Below, in pieces: positions 10,386 to 23,300 of a stretch of 64,000 bases of DNA. The notes under the pieces are model-generated. The model saw only the letters and a program-made list of their open reading frames with translations. It had not been told where the DNA came from and did no database searches. Every line of letters starts with the position of its first letter. The stretch's first letter is position 1. The translations under genes were made by a program, and so were the position numbers. Source of the stretch: Rhipicephalus microplus (Eukaryota; Arthropoda; Arachnida; Ixodida; Ixodidae); contig NC_134702.1 in NCBI RefSeq assembly GCF_043290135.1, forward strand, positions 188,388,491 to 188,452,490, read 5' to 3'.

Positions 10386-12757
10386 ACATTATTGTGGGTG
10401 CAGGTACAGAGATCGGGTAAAGATATGCAGAACCACCTTGTTCCCACATAATTTTCATTGTGTACTTCGAAGACGAACTGTTAGGGTCTCGCATTGCTCG
10501 TCACGCACTTCCCATTAGCAGATCCCTCCCTCTTAAAAATTCTAAGCCTGCCCCTACATCCAAATGACACCAGCAGGTTCTCCATTCGCCCGTATTCTTC
10601 AGAAGGTGGCTCATAGTTTCTGTTTTCACGCCTGAATAACTGAAGCCATCAGAAACATCCCTATACTTAATCAGTCAGCTGGGTGGACACCTTCAGGACA
10701 CCAGCAATCATGGAGTAATGATTTTTGCTGCTTCATGAAAGGTATAGTACTTGGTATGGTATACTACTGATACTTGCGCTGAATTTGTGATGTAAGAACT
10801 AAGCGTGGACATTGAATATTGAAATCTACTGATTCATGCTAATATTCTACAAACAAATCTGCTACTATCGTTTTATATGTTGTGGCAGCACTGGTTGGTA
10901 CGTTGTTACCTATTTGAGACAGGCTAGAAACACGCAGTCAACGTGCATCGCCTTGCTATACAGCTACAAAGATGTTAAGGTACGTTACTAGGAAGTTACT
11001 TCATGCTTTCACATGCAGCTTTAGGGGTAGTTTAAAACCTTATTTGTGAATCAGAAGTTGCCAGTGCGTAATAATTAGTCTATGTTACATACAAGCTTGC
11101 CGAATGGCGTTCTACAAGTTGTCGCCAAATGTGAAAACGCGTAGGTAGGCTTTTTTAATAATTCCTACGCAGCTACGAAAGTACTGCGGCAGCTATATTA
11201 CAGTACAGCTTTCTTTGGTTCAAAGAGCATATGTTGTAGTAGATGGTACCGCGCAAGAAGGGATAGCTTTTCATCTCGCAATTTAATCGAAGTTATTACA
11301 GCATGGCTGTTAAGAAGTACAGGCTAATTCCTCCGATTCTTTCGCGTGCCTAACATAGAAACACCGTTCTTTGTTTGCTTGTCTTCTTTGCTTGTCGGCC
11401 GGAGGATCGTGTACATATATTTAGGTGTACGTGGAAGAACTTCACCTGATCTCCCTCCCCCCAATTTCCTTGTTTTTGTTACCGTTTTTTTTGTGGCCGC
11501 ATTTGCGTGGAGGCGACCGCTGAAGGCTTGTGTAGCTACGTTATCGGCGCGCTTTGAAGAACCCTAATTCATATTATTTCTTGTGTGGCCACAATTTTAT
11601 GCACGCCACATGGTTTCTTTTTTCTGTTGGGCGGGGGGGGGGCGGTTGATGAAAATTATGAAAATCAAGGCTTTGGCTCTTGTCATTGTAAATAAAGTGT
11701 CATACATTCTCAGGGGATTTTGTGTGCCCTCTCTCCCCCATCCCGGCTGTGGATTCAGTGCATCAAACCCCTTTCTTGCTTGCCGAGCACCTCAACTAAA
11801 GAAGTTACTGCGTTCACCTCAATTCCATAGATAATGTAAAAAAAAACCTTATGTCTTGCTGGCTGCATAACGTATATGTACCAACAACACCGTACGTATT
11901 AAAATCACCCGATATCTTCTTTCGTACTGTGTTGAAATGACAAAGTAAATGCCAGATACCAATGCTACACAAAAAAAACTGGCAGAACTATTTGGTCTCC
12001 ATATTGCAGAATAAAAATTGGTCCCAGAGGGATGCTGCTAACAAAAATCACGCTCGTTTTTTTAACAATACACGACTGCACAAATGAAGAAAATAAAAAT
12101 GGTAGTGAATCGGACACGAGGGACGGTATGTAGACCTAGAAACACAGACACAATATACCCGAGCTCCGGATGGTTTCTAGGAGAATGAAAAAGAAAGCCA
12201 ATGTCACAGCACAACACACGAGGTGAACTACCAGCGTTTGTGTTTATTCCGTGTGTGTTTTTTGCAACAAACCGTCCCCGAGATTAAAGTGCGAGTGCGT
12301 AACAAAACGTAACGTGTGGCATTAGCGGAAGGTCTTGTGGCGACGTGCCTCTCCCCTCAGTCCTAAGTATGCGTCAGAATGGAAGACGTAATAGTCCGAT
12401 TGCACCAGTAAGCGACATTTTGCTTTTAGTCGGTACATGTGTGCTGCGATTTTATATAACGCGTCGCGCAGAAGCTGCGCTTGTAAAGCTTTCCCACCAC
12501 GCGTGTCCGCGTAGGGGGAAGTGCCATGCGGGGAGTGCGCTGGGGTGTGGCGGCGAGAGTAGTTATCCCACTTTCTCCGATTACGTGCGCAGCGTGCAAG
12601 TGCACAGCCGGTGAAACGGTGCACCGCTGGCTCACCATAGAATGGCGGGTGCACAGCGTGTTCCTCTCCGGCCATCCTAATCACCGCGCTCCTTAGCAAA
12701 ACCAACTAGTATCGCCTCGCACGCCCGGCTACCGCGAGAGGGCGCCTTCACTGTGGA

Positions 12758-12797
12758 GTTCAGGCTGTCAAGGTTTTTCAGTTCAGGCTGTCAAGGT
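12758..12797 (+). repeat. Short direct repeat
   Basis: GTTCAGGCTGTCAAGGT occurs at 12758-12774 and again at 12781-12797, separated by TTTTCA. It is a local 23-bp-period duplication with no known role. Confidence 0.85.
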
Positions 12798-13137
12798 GGA
12801 TGGACGTGTTTTTTGAGCGCTCCGGATCGACTGCGCAGATAAGTGTTTTTGCATGTTTTGAGCTTGTCTTTATATATATATAAGGCAGCGGTTGAAATCT
12901 TCGTAGCACTTATATTATGGTACGGCTTTTTCGGGGGCCAGTCACCAGGTATTTATTAGTTTGTGCGGGTGTGTGTGTTTGAATTTTTTGTTGTTTTTTT
13001 GCCACCCCGTGGGGGGGAGGTGTGCGTACATTGAACACGCAAATTTTTGTAGTAGAGCTTAGACTTTCTTTTTTTTCGTAGTGCAGGGCCCGAGTTTAGT
13101 AATTATCGAGTATAGGGACAATTGGTGTCGGAAAGGC

Positions 13138-14168
13138 ATGGTTAAAAAGACTGTAAAGTGTTCAGGATGTGGAGTGGGTTTGAAAGTGGACCTAAGCGTA
13201 GAAGCGGATGGAGAAGAGGCTGACGCGAAGTGTAGGCAAAATGAGGTCGAGGAAAAAATGGAGAAAATGATGGTTGCCCAGAGTGAACTGCTGATGACAA
13301 TCGCCGAGCACGAGACTGCGTTGGCGACAGAGCAAGAGAAAACGAGGGCAATGGGAGAAAGACTGAAGTCCGCCGAGGAAGCGCTAGCGAAGCTGAACAA
13401 AGAAGCGACCTACCGAGAGAACAGTAGGGAACCGGCAACCAGAACGGTGGAGAAGGAAAAGCAAGCAAGTTTGGAAAAAACAGGTTTAGCCGGTTCAACT
13501 GTCGCAAGGCCCAGCTTCAGCGAGGTAGTGGTGGGGCAGGGGGGAGACACAGCAGCCGGCGTCGCAGGTGCAAGTAGCCCCCAGGTGCAGGACGCTCCAG
13601 CTGAAAAGTCATAGCATGTGATAATCGCCGGGGACTCGAATTTAAATCGATGCACAGAAGCCATCAAAGAGAGGGTAAGAGGTGACAAGAAAGTTGCAGT
13701 AGGGCGTTGCCAGGACGCAAGCTGGAAGCAGTCATGAGGCAAGCGAGCGCAAAGCTCAAAACGACAGCTGATAGACGAAACCTCGTGATAATTTCAGGCG
13801 GTTTAAACGATGTCGTAAATGAAGATGCAGCAGCACTAGCAGCCACACTGGCGAAAGGCGTCGATGACATGCGCGCCACTTCTCCTAAGGTACAGGTTGT
13901 GGTATGCACGATACCGGAGGTACCGGTACGTGATAGCAACCTGCAAAGAGCCGTGGTCAACGCAAACCAAGAGATATGGCGGATGAGTCGAGATAAAGGC
14001 TTTGAGGTGGTAGAAATAAACAGAGAGGTGCATAGGTGGGGGGGGCGGAGTTTCAACGAGACAGAATTCACTTCGATGGGCGGCTAGGTCATGAGGTGGA
14101 TTGGCGACTTGCAGGACGCGCAGTAGCTTTTTTGAGGGGCAAGCGAGCCCATCGGGGTGCAGGATAGC
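13138..14168 (+). pseudogene. CR1-like ORF1 with SGNH-esterase-type domain (broken)
   Basis: Protein of the LINE ribonucleoprotein. The ATG at 13138 starts MVKKTVKCSGCGVG; the C-x2-C and a later Cys resemble a zinc ribbon with one Cys replaced. Residues at about 35-115 are Glu/Lys/Ala-rich and form a likely coiled coil. A TAG at about 13612 precedes the esterase block, whose motifs are still visible: VIIAGDSN (block I, Ser), ISGGLND (block III) and, in a shifted frame near 14063, RIHFDGRLGHEV (His). Frameshifts lie near 13705 and 14065. Such ORF1 esterase domains are known in CR1 elements; activity here is lost. Confidence 0.8.
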
Positions 14169-14211
14169 TAGGAACGAGGAAAACAATTAGGGAGACTCTT
14201 CGACAGGTGGT

Positions 14212-17200
14212 ATGGACAGATACGATTCCAAAGTGGCACCAATATCTAAGATAGGTAGAGTCCGGGGCATAAATAGACGTAGCCACGAGCACCGAGCCAA
14301 TTCAGACATAGGGTATATTAACATGCAGGGTGGTAGGAACAGGCTGAAGTGGGAAGAGATAGAAGAACAGCTAAGGGAAGAGAGGCCGATGGTATACACT
14401 TTTGTAGAAACACATCTCAGGGACATGGAACAACCTCCGAACAATCCGGACTACGCGTGGGAATATTGTAATAGAACAGAAGGCAGCAGAAAGGGGGTGG
14501 TATTGGGGCATTCATTCATAAAAGTACAGACTGGCAAAGTTTCAAGCAGGAGTGCAGGGAACATTTATGGCTTAAAGGGAAAGTGGCAGGTCAAATGACA
14601 CTCTTTGGTTTCATGTACTTGTGGAAGGGAGCAAAGGCCAGAAAGGAAAACAAGGCAATGGTAGAGTGTATATCAAAGAACATTCACGAGTTAGGAAGAG
14701 AGTGCGAGATAATTATACTAGGAGATATGTATGCGCACATAGAAGATATAGATAGGTATACCAAACCGACAGTCAAAATGATCATGAATATGTGCGAAAG
14801 GTTTGATTTGATCATTTGCAACAGTACCGAGAAGTGTGAAGGGCAAATAACATGGGAGGTAGGAAGGCTTCAGTCGACGATAGATTATGCACTGATGTCA
14901 CATAGGATGTATAATAAGCTCAGGGGAATGCACATAGATGAAGGTGGCTCCAGAAGTATGGGTAGCGATCACAAACGTATCAAGCCAAGTTTTGGAAGAG
15001 CAGTGAAAGTGGGAAGGAGACAAGATGAGCAACTACAGGAGAATTGTTATCCAGAAAGGCAAATTGAAATAGCCACTAAACAAACTGAGAAAGTAATCAC
15101 GGAGGATAATAAGACAGTGTGGACATTCACGAATCTATTTAGACTCTTTCTGCTAGAGCTTGCTAAGACGCGTGACAAGTCACCCCAGAAAAGAACACAC
15201 AAACCCAAATGTTGGTGGGATGACGAAGTTAATAGAGCCATAGCAAAACGTCAGGAAGCCTCTAGGGAACACAGACATGCTAAGCAGCGGGGTGAAGCGA
15301 CAGATGATGTTGAAAAAAAATGGGCAACCTTTCTAAGCTGTAGAAGGAATGCATCCCTTCTGATAAATGAAAAGATTAGAAGGAAGGGAGCTCAGTGGCT
15401 GGCAGAAGTACTCAAAAAGATAGAAACGCAGCTGCAAAATTTTGAAACCATCTAAACTCCCTAAGAAGTGAGACGAGCCTAGAGCAGAGTTTTATAAGTA
15501 CAGCCCAAGGTGCTAGGCTAGAAGGGGACGAAGCTATTGAATATATAAGAACAAGGGTGACAGAAAAATTTCAACAAAGAAGTACTTTATGCACCACAAT
15601 AGACAAGGACGAATCAAGTGGTGCAATGGCTCCATTTTCACAACAAGAGTGGGAAAGGGCAGAGAAAAAGGTTCCTAGTAGTACATCAACAGGCCCAGAT
15701 GGCATTTCAATTAGGCTGATAAAGACATTAGGTCCGAAGACTAAGCAGGCTTTGAGAGAGCACAATAATAATTGATGGTGAAGTTCCCGATGGATGGAAA
15801 CTTAGCAGGATGAGCATGGTCTATAAAAGAAAGGGGGACAAAACTGACATAAACAACTACCGTCCTATAACAGTGACATCAGTGGTCTACAGGCTGGCAA
15901 TGCAGATTATAAAGGAAAGACTGCAGGCGTAGATAGAGGATGAGGGGGTGCTGGGGGAATTGCAGAATGGGTTTCGGAAACACAGGAGGATGGAAGACAA
16001 TCTGTTCTCACTGACGCAGTGCATCGAAATAGCAGAAAAGGAACACAGGCCGCTGTGGCTAGCATTTTTGGATATCAAGGGAGCGTACGATAGCGTGGTT
16101 CAAGAGGAATTGTGGGGAATACTGGACACACTAGGCGTGGAACATGTAGTCACTAATCTTTTAAAGGGTATCTATAAAGGTAACAAGGTAGTTATAAAGT
16201 GGGAAAAACAGGTATGCAAGCCTGCAGAGGTAAAACGGGGGCTTAGGCAGGGGTGCCCCCTGTCACCCTTATTATTCATGATGTACCTACAAGGATGAGA
16301 GGCAAAATTAGAGGGAAGTGGACTGGGCTTCAACCTCTCTTTAGTCAAACAAGGAAAACTTATTGATCAGGCACTACCAGCAATAATGTACGCAGATGAT
16401 ATAGTGCTAATGGCCAACAATAAAGAAGATTTGCAGAGATTGATGGACATCTGCGGTAATGAGGGAGATAGGTTAGATTTTAGATTCAGTAAGGAAAAAT
16501 CCGCAGTCATGATTTTCAATGACAACGAAGGTAGTGAGCTTAGAATACAGGAGGTCACGCTAGAGATAACAGATAAATACAAATATCTGGGCGTATGGAT
16601 AAGCAATGGGCCGAGTATCTGAGGGAACACGAAATATACGTGACGACTAAAGGTAACAGGAATGCAGCAGTCATAAAAAATACGGCACTGTGGAATTACA
16701 ATAGGTATGATGTTGTGAGAGGAATATGGAAAGGGGTCATGGTTCCTGGGCTGACGTTCGGCAATGCGGTCTTGTGCATGAGATCAGAAGTTCAAGCAAG
16801 ATTAGAAATTAAGCAACGTGGAATAGGTAGGCTTGCTTTAGGAGCTCACGGGAATACACCAAATCAGGGAGTACAAGGTGATATGGGATGGACATCATTT
16901 GAGGGCAGGGAAGCTAGCAGCAAGATAAAATTTGAGAAGCGATTGAGAGAAATGGGGGAAGAGCGTTGGGCTAGGAAGGTTTTCAGCTACTTGTACATGA
17001 AGAATGTCGATACAAAATGGAGGAAGCGAACCAGGAAGTTGACTGGTAAATACTTAGAAAATAGCAGGTGGCCAAACCAAAAAGAACTATCGGTTAAGAA
17101 GAAAGTGAAGGAAAGAGAGACTGACATGTGGAGAATGGGCATGATTAAGAAGTCCGCACTAGAGATCTATCAAACGTTTAAGCAGGAAATCGCCAAGTAA

Positions 17201-17509
17201 AGGATCTATGATAATACTCGGTGTAGTCCTCTACTGTTTGAGGCCAGGACGGGAGTACTGCGAACCAAGACATATCGGGCCAAATACGATTGGGTATACA
17301 CAGTATGCAGTGTGTGTGGAGAGGAAAAAGAAACTGCCGAACACTTGATAATGTTCTGTAAAGGGCTTCACCCTATAGTTCAGGATGATGGTGCAGAGTT
17401 TTTTAAAGCACTGGGGTTTAGGGACCGGGAGGGTAAAATAGACTTGAAGCGGGTAGACTTAACTAGAAGGAGGTTATCTGATTTCTGGCTAAAGTCAAGG
17501 CACGAGTGA
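14212..17509 (+). pseudogene. CR1-like ORF2 endonuclease-reverse transcriptase (broken)
   Basis: Would nick the target DNA and reverse transcribe the LINE RNA. AP-endonuclease motifs are spread over two frames: FVETHLRD, IILGDMYAHIED (Tyr where Asn is usual after GDM), STIDYALMS and SDHKRI. The RT part shows NNYRPITVTS, LAFLDIKGAYDS, RQGCPLSPLLF and the catalytic MYADDIVLM at about 16387. The C-terminus has CSVCGEEKETAEH followed by a Cys. Frames change near 14590, 15460-15560, 15775, 16300 and 16600, with stops at about 15931 (TAG) and 16296 (TGA). It cannot be translated as one protein. Confidence 0.88.
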
Positions 17510-17605
17510 AAATTAAACTCTTCACTGCAAAGTACGAATCCTCAAACACACTTTTGAAGGAAAAATAAATAAATATAGTTTTTGGTTCATTAGGTATTAC
17601 GGCTT

Positions 17606-17621
17606 GGTGGCGCTTGCCACC
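17606..17621 (+). other. 3' hairpin of the CR1-like LINE
   Basis: GGTGGC-GCTT-GCCACC is a perfect 6-bp stem with a 4-base loop. It sits 24 bp before the (CATC)n tail. A 3' hairpin beside the microsatellite is where CR1/L2 reverse transcriptases recognise their RNA; that role here is inference. Confidence 0.7.
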
Positions 17622-17645
17622 GCCCGATCTAAAGGGTACAGCCAT

Positions 17646-18124
17646 ATCCATCCATCCATCCGTCCGTCCGTCCGTCCGTCCGTCCGTCCGTCCGTCCGTC
17701 CGTCCGTCCGTCCGTCCGTCCGTCCGTCCGTCCGTCCGTCCATCCATCCATCCATCCATCCATCCATCCATCCATCCATCCATCCATCCATCCATCCATC
17801 CATCCATCCATCCATCCATCCATCCATCCATCCATCCATCCATCCATCCATCCATCCATCCATCCATCCATCCATCCATCCATCCATCCATCCATCCATC
17901 CATCCATCCATCCATCCATCCATCCATCCATCCATCCATCCATCCATCCATCCATCCATCCATCCATCCATCCATCCATCCATCCATCCATCCATCCATC
18001 CATCCATCCATCCATCCATCCATCCATCCATCCATCCATCCATCCATCCATCCATCCATCCATCCATCCATCCATCCATCCATCCATCCATCCATCCATC
18101 CATCCATCCATCCATCCATCCATC
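17646..18124 (+). repeat. (CATC)n/(CGTC)n microsatellite, LINE tail
   Basis: About 120 tetranucleotides: CATC, then a CGTC block at about 17661-17740, then uninterrupted CATC to 18124. It continues directly from the LINE 3' end, so it probably began as the LINE's tail and then expanded. The open frames in all phases are artefacts. Confidence 0.97.
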
Positions 18125-18782
18125 GTTGCTGGCGATGGTATAGAACGCGGCAGACAACAAAGCACACAACATTCTAAAGTGCGCATTATTCTTTTTTCGC
18201 ATATGTACAAGAATCACCGCCAGGGTATTCTGGCTGCACTGATGACAAGTACTTTTTGTTACTGCATTTATTTTGGTCCAACTTACGAAGAGAGCAACTG
18301 CTGAGTTTTCCTGATAGAGATACCAAGAGCGTAACGAGATCATTGTAAGGAGGTATAAATTAGCCTGTGGCAGTATTATTTTTTCATTATAGCCCGTTTT
18401 GTCTCGGTGCTAAATACCTTGATTTGAGAAACATGGACGCATTCTAGCATTCGTCCTTTCTGGAGGGATGTATGTGTGAATATTGGGCTAATTATCGTCG
18501 TTGAATCATATTACTTTCCGTGACAAATCGATTTACGATTTTATCGTCTACGGATATTTATGAATTGGCCAACCGAAACTTACTTACGCTAAAGATAACT
18601 GATTGCCATGGTCATGTCACTGAAGTAACATGATGTCATTTTGCCTGAATATTGTACAAGGCTTCGGTTAGCCGGCCTACATTTACTTCCCACATCTGTT
18701 ATAGTCAAAGTGCCGGAGTTGTCATTGTGCCCTTTCTCGTCATCTGTACTTTGATTATGATCTGATAGCACAATGACAATAT
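18125..18782. other. Intergenic, no gene recognised
   Basis: AT-rich spacer between the (CATC)n tract and the Ty3-2 5' LTR copy. No feature is supported. Confidence 0.4.
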
Positions 18783-18883
18783 TGTCACGTGCTTGTCAAA
18801 AAGAAAGACAATGACAATTGTGCATGTGCCTTGAAGTACAAGGAATTGGATGAAAAAGAAGAACTCTCTTGCGCGTTCTAATA
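18783..18883 (+). repeat. Ty3-2 left LTR (partial, interrupted)
   Basis: Starts TGTCACGTG and matches 29470-29570 at 95 of 101 positions. Similarity ends at TAATA, beyond which the I-clade LINE or the rest of the LTR begins. The true LTR length cannot be fixed. Confidence 0.75.
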
Positions 18884-19031
18884 AAAGAACCGACCTGGAA
18901 GAAGGCGATCGTTCCTGCAGTAGTTGGCGCTTTCGATTGCACGGCCTGTGAGAGGGGATTGGCCACACTCATCACCTTTGGTTCTTTATTAGCGGTAGAA
19001 TTTCTTTTTGCTGATTTTTCAGGAGCCATCA

Positions 19032-20333
19032 ATGACGGTCTCCGGCCCCGGCCAGGGCTCGCCCTGGTCGGCCAGTCGCCCTGCTGATTCGGTACCACTG
19101 GAGTGTTTCCTCAAGAACGGCATAAGCAGTTTGCCTGTCGCGCTTGTGCCCACTGATGGTGGAGCCATTCGGTTGAGTGAAACGGAGGTGTTTCAAGAAG
19201 AACTTCGCAACATAAGCGGTCATTTTCTGGACATCTCGGAGGTGAGGCGTTTCGCTAAGACTGGCATACTATGCAGGTCTTCAAATATTCAATGCTTAAC
19301 AGACTTACTGGCCGCCACGAGATTTGCGTTCATTGCTGTTCGCGCTTTTATCCCCCCTCATCTTGCTTGCGTGAAGGGCATTGTTCGTGGTGTTCCAACT
19401 AAGATTAGTCCTGAAGCATTCTTGAAGATGGTCTCTCCGGCTGGCGTGACATCTGTCTACAGATGCACCAGACCTGTAGGTGATACGCGAGTCCCTACTG
19501 AAGGCGTCATCGTTACCTTTGCTGGTCTCACACGCCCCTCTGAGCTGAAGGCCTAGCCTTATCTATTCCGTGTAGAGGCATTGACACCTCGCCCACTGCA
19601 ATGCCGTAACTGCTGGCAATTTAGACAAAGCGCTAATGCTTGCAGGTCCTCATTGAGATGTGCGAATTGCGGTGGGGCACATGCCGCATCAAATCGTCAG
19701 GTAGACAACTGCAGGTGTTCCCTATGGGATGGAGCACACACAGCCACGGACAATAGCTGCCCTGCTCGAGAACGTGACACACAAATTCTAGATATAATGG
19801 AGAAACGCCGTTGTTCTCGGTCTGAGGCAACTTCCTTCATTAAAGAGCGCGAAGTGGGGTACGCTGCTGCTACGTCACGCCAGTGTGGGTCAATTGAAGC
19901 GACGGTCACTTCCACAGTGTCGGCAGCGATAGATAAGGCCATGTCGATGAGTATGAAACGGCTTTTCAACACCTTTGCTGAAGGTCTGACCGAGATGCTC
20001 GCTGCCAGGTTAAACAGCCTTATTCCCTCCTTCGCTGCACACACTGTCACGGTCCAGGGTGAAGCTGAGCACCCCGACAATGAACAAAATAATTGGCGTC
20101 AAGAAGATGTTACCCCTGAAACGCTCGTCAGCATTCAGTCGCCGACCTCTGTGTGGCCCAGTGGGTCGTTTGGTGACATGAGGCTTGGTAATATCACTAA
20201 TAAACGGCGCAATGCTCCATTGTCTCCAACCAGTTTGCCAATGTCAAAACCAAAAAAAGTTATTACTGATACCAACAATGAGCAGGACGTTTTGCGTTCT
20301 GCAGTAGAGTCAACTATATTAAGTCCATCATAG
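19032..20333 (+). pseudogene. I-type LINE ORF1 (Gag-like, one stop)
   Basis: RNA-binding protein of the LINE particle. ATG at 19032 opens MTVSGPGQGSPWSASRPADS. An in-frame TAG at 19554 interrupts it, and the same frame then continues to TAG 20331. Three zinc knuckles begin near 19602: in the first, CRNCWQFRQSANAC, Gln replaces the expected His; the second, CANCGGAHAAS, looks intact; the third has Trp for a Cys (CRCSLWDGAH). So binding ability is probably lost. The C-terminal third has no recognised domain. Confidence 0.78.
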
Positions 20334-20335
20334 CG

Positions 20336-23300
20336 CCTGTAAAAGTTCTTCAGTGTAATTGTCGCTCCGTATCTTCCGCTTACAGAGACCTTATTTATCT
20401 CATACAGCAAACAAATCCTAATATAATTTTACTTCAAGAGTCTTGGCTTTCAGTAAACCAAACATTTACTCTGAAATATTTTCGAACTTTTAGACTGGAT
20501 CGGTCAGGTAGAGGAGGTAGATTATTGGTTTTAATATCTTCAAAAATGTATCATCATGTTACTGTAACTTTTGAACATATTTGTCCGGATTGTGAATTGT
20601 TAGGAATAGATTGTTTTTTACCTGACTCCAACAGGATTACAGTGATTAATGCGTACTTTCCGAATGGAGTAAGACGCACAGATCACCTAGATTGTGTTAT
20701 CAAGAATTCTTCGTCAAATTCAATTTTATTGGCTGGGAATTTTAACTCGCATCACACTTCTTGGGTGCTTAAAACAGATGACTGTGGCAAAAGATTGTGG
20801 AATTGGTTGCAGGATAATAATTCTCGCTGTCATAACTCTGGACAAGTTACCTTTCTACGCGGGATAAGCTCATCAACATTAGACCTAACATTTTCGTGTG
20901 GCCAGTTTATGGTTTCATCGTGGGAAACGTTTCATAATGGAATGAGTAGTGATCATGTACCAATTACCTATGAAATAATGCTACCAAAACTTACCTCTGC
21001 TATCCGGCAACAACGGTTCACCAACTATAAAATTTATAAAACTATTTTAAACTCCGCGCTCTCGTCATTGAGAGGACGCGTCGGACAGCAACGAGCTGCT
21101 TCAGTCGTAGCGTGTCTGAGTGACTCTGTGCAGCCGGCAGAGGTTTCTGTTAAGTACGACAGCACACCGTCAAATTCAGCTTGGTGGAATGAAGATTGTA
21201 CGCTTGCATATAGGCGACGTAAGACTGCTTGGAAACGTTTACACCACAACCATACTCAGAAAAATTGGGTTGACTATATATTCCACGCAGCGCTGTTTAA
21301 ACGTACAGTTGCCATAGCTAAAGATAAACACAATTCTGACTTACATTCGCGTTTATCAAAACCTGATAAAAGATCTGCCCTGTACAGGTTTCTGCGGAAC
21401 AAAAAATCGACGCAGGTACCAGCATATTCACATTCAGTAGTGCTGTCTCCTAAAGAGACAACAGATTTGTTAGAGGGCATCGCGAAATCCAAGCCTCGGA
21501 TATGTCCTGGATAACATTCAGCCAATTTCGCTTACTTCAAACCTAGTTAAAATAATTGAAAGAATTCTTCATAGAAGGCTCAGTGACTTCATCGCTCGTC
21601 AGGACATCCTTTCACTAAGCCAAGTAGGATTTAGACAGGGGTGCTTTATATGGTCGGCTCATATTGATTTGGAAAGCCAAATTCGCCTTGCAAAAGTATC
21701 TGGTGAGCTTTCTGCATTAGTCACGTTAGATATCGCAAAAGCCTACGATAGTGTGGAATACAGTACATTAGTTTGAAGATTAGAAGACTGTGAGGTTCCC
21801 AAGTACATTATATCTTGGGATCAGGAGTTTCTCTTTGAGAGACAATTCTTTTGTTGCCACGAGGGAATTACTTCTGCCTCATATAAGCAAACAAGAGGTG
21901 TTTCGCTAGGATCAGTCCTGTCACCTCTTTTATTTATGATATTGTTATCATATATTCCCGTTCATAAAAATGTTCCTCTTTACGTCTACGCCGATGATAT
22001 TGCTTTTTTCTCGTCATCCCGAGATATCAATAGTTTGTATCAAAACTTACAGTCATATTTGAGTGAGCTTGAGGTATGGCTTGGCGGGCTGTCTTTTTCA
22101 CCTAATGTTAGCAAATGTGCTCTGCTTGTATTCCCTCTATCCGTTCCCGTATTTCTTTCACTGCATTATCGTAATGATCCGATTCCACAAGTAACAGCGC
22201 TAAAATATCTTGGTATTGTTCACGTGGACAATTTAAATTGGCAGCAACAAATACAATCAAACACCCGTAAAGCAGGAAGCGCCGTATGATTGCTCCGCCG
22301 GTTTTGCAATAAGAATTCAGGGATGCGCAGGGATACGTTACTTATGATATACAAACTTTACGTACGCCCAATTCTGGAGTTTGGCTGCGTTCTGTTTTCT
22401 GGAAGTGCTGAGTACAAATTAAGACCTCTTATATTACTAGAAAGGCAAGCTCTGCGGCTGTGTCTCGGGCTACCTAGGTGTGTCGCGAATAGCGTGCTTT
22501 ATTTGGAAGCTAGAATCATTCCACTTGATGCTAGATTTCGACAGCTTACTGTGCAAACAATTTTAAAACTTTACGATGCGCCCCTCTTCTGTTCACAGAC
22601 AGTTTTCATCAAACATCCAGTTTCTTTCTTTCAGCACCCGTGGTTTCGTTATCAAAGACCCCAAGTCATTTTCGTCGAGTCTCTGTTATCGAATCTTCTC
22701 GTTTCCCTCCGGCATTTAACTCCCCAAACCCAATGGTCGGTGCCAGTTGACTTAATTTTCGATGATATTTTCGGAAAAATGCCTAGTTACTTCCAAAGCA
22801 TGTTCTGGAGGGCCTCCTTTAAGACCATCTCAGTCATTTTCCTAAATGCGTAGTAATGTCAACGGACGCAACGCAAAATCTTCAGAAAGCTGGAGGAGGT
22901 ACTTTTTCTAATCAGCTTAATTGGTCTTTGGCACTTCGATTGCCTGACTTCACACCAATTTATCTCGCAGAATTCCTGGCTATTACATTGACTCTTCGAA
23001 AAATAAATTATCAGCAATCAAAAGCAATTATTATTTCGGATGCTTTGTCTGTATGTACACATCTAACGTCCGCAAAGAATTCTCCTCTTCTCAAGATATT
23101 TTGGTCTCTCGTACCGCATAGCCTATCAGAAGTTCGGTTTATTTGGGTCCCCGGGCATGCTGGAATTGAACTAAATGAAATTGCTGATTCGCTCACTTCG
23201 GCATCTTTAAATTTCCCGGTGGTGCTAGTAGCTCCACAGTTTCCTTTTATTACTGCCGAACGATTCAAACGCCTGTTAATTTTAAAAATCAACGAAACGT

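Larger units (their letters stand above)
8541..12740. other. 4.2 kb without a supported gene
   Basis: AT-rich DNA with many stops on both strands. It contains a candidate first exon at 8954-9028 and a short dispersed-repeat-like block at about 10296-10385. Simple-sequence runs include a G-run at 11631-11643. The minus-strand frame at 12322-12705 (127 codons) has no recognisable motif. Confidence 0.4.
13060..17645 (+). mobile_element. CR1-like LINE, nearly full length, decayed
   Basis: In order: an ORF1 with a Cys-rich start, coiled coil and SGNH-esterase-type domain (13138-14168); ORF2 with AP endonuclease, reverse transcriptase and a C-terminal Cys/His segment (14212-17509); then a 3' UTR ending in a perfect hairpin (17606-17621) and a (CATC)n tail. 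An esterase-bearing ORF1 and a hairpin next to a microsatellite tail are known features of the CR1/L2 group. Several stops and frameshifts make it a pseudo-copy. The 5' end is placed roughly. Confidence 0.85.

Noticed and set aside
12322..12705. 127-codon minus-strand frame
   Set aside because: No domain, no conserved motif, and overlapping open frames on the other strand in GC-rich DNA.
17604..18343. Long (HPSI)n and (WMDG)n open frames
   Set aside because: Translation of the (CATC)n/(CGTC)n microsatellite in all frames; low complexity.
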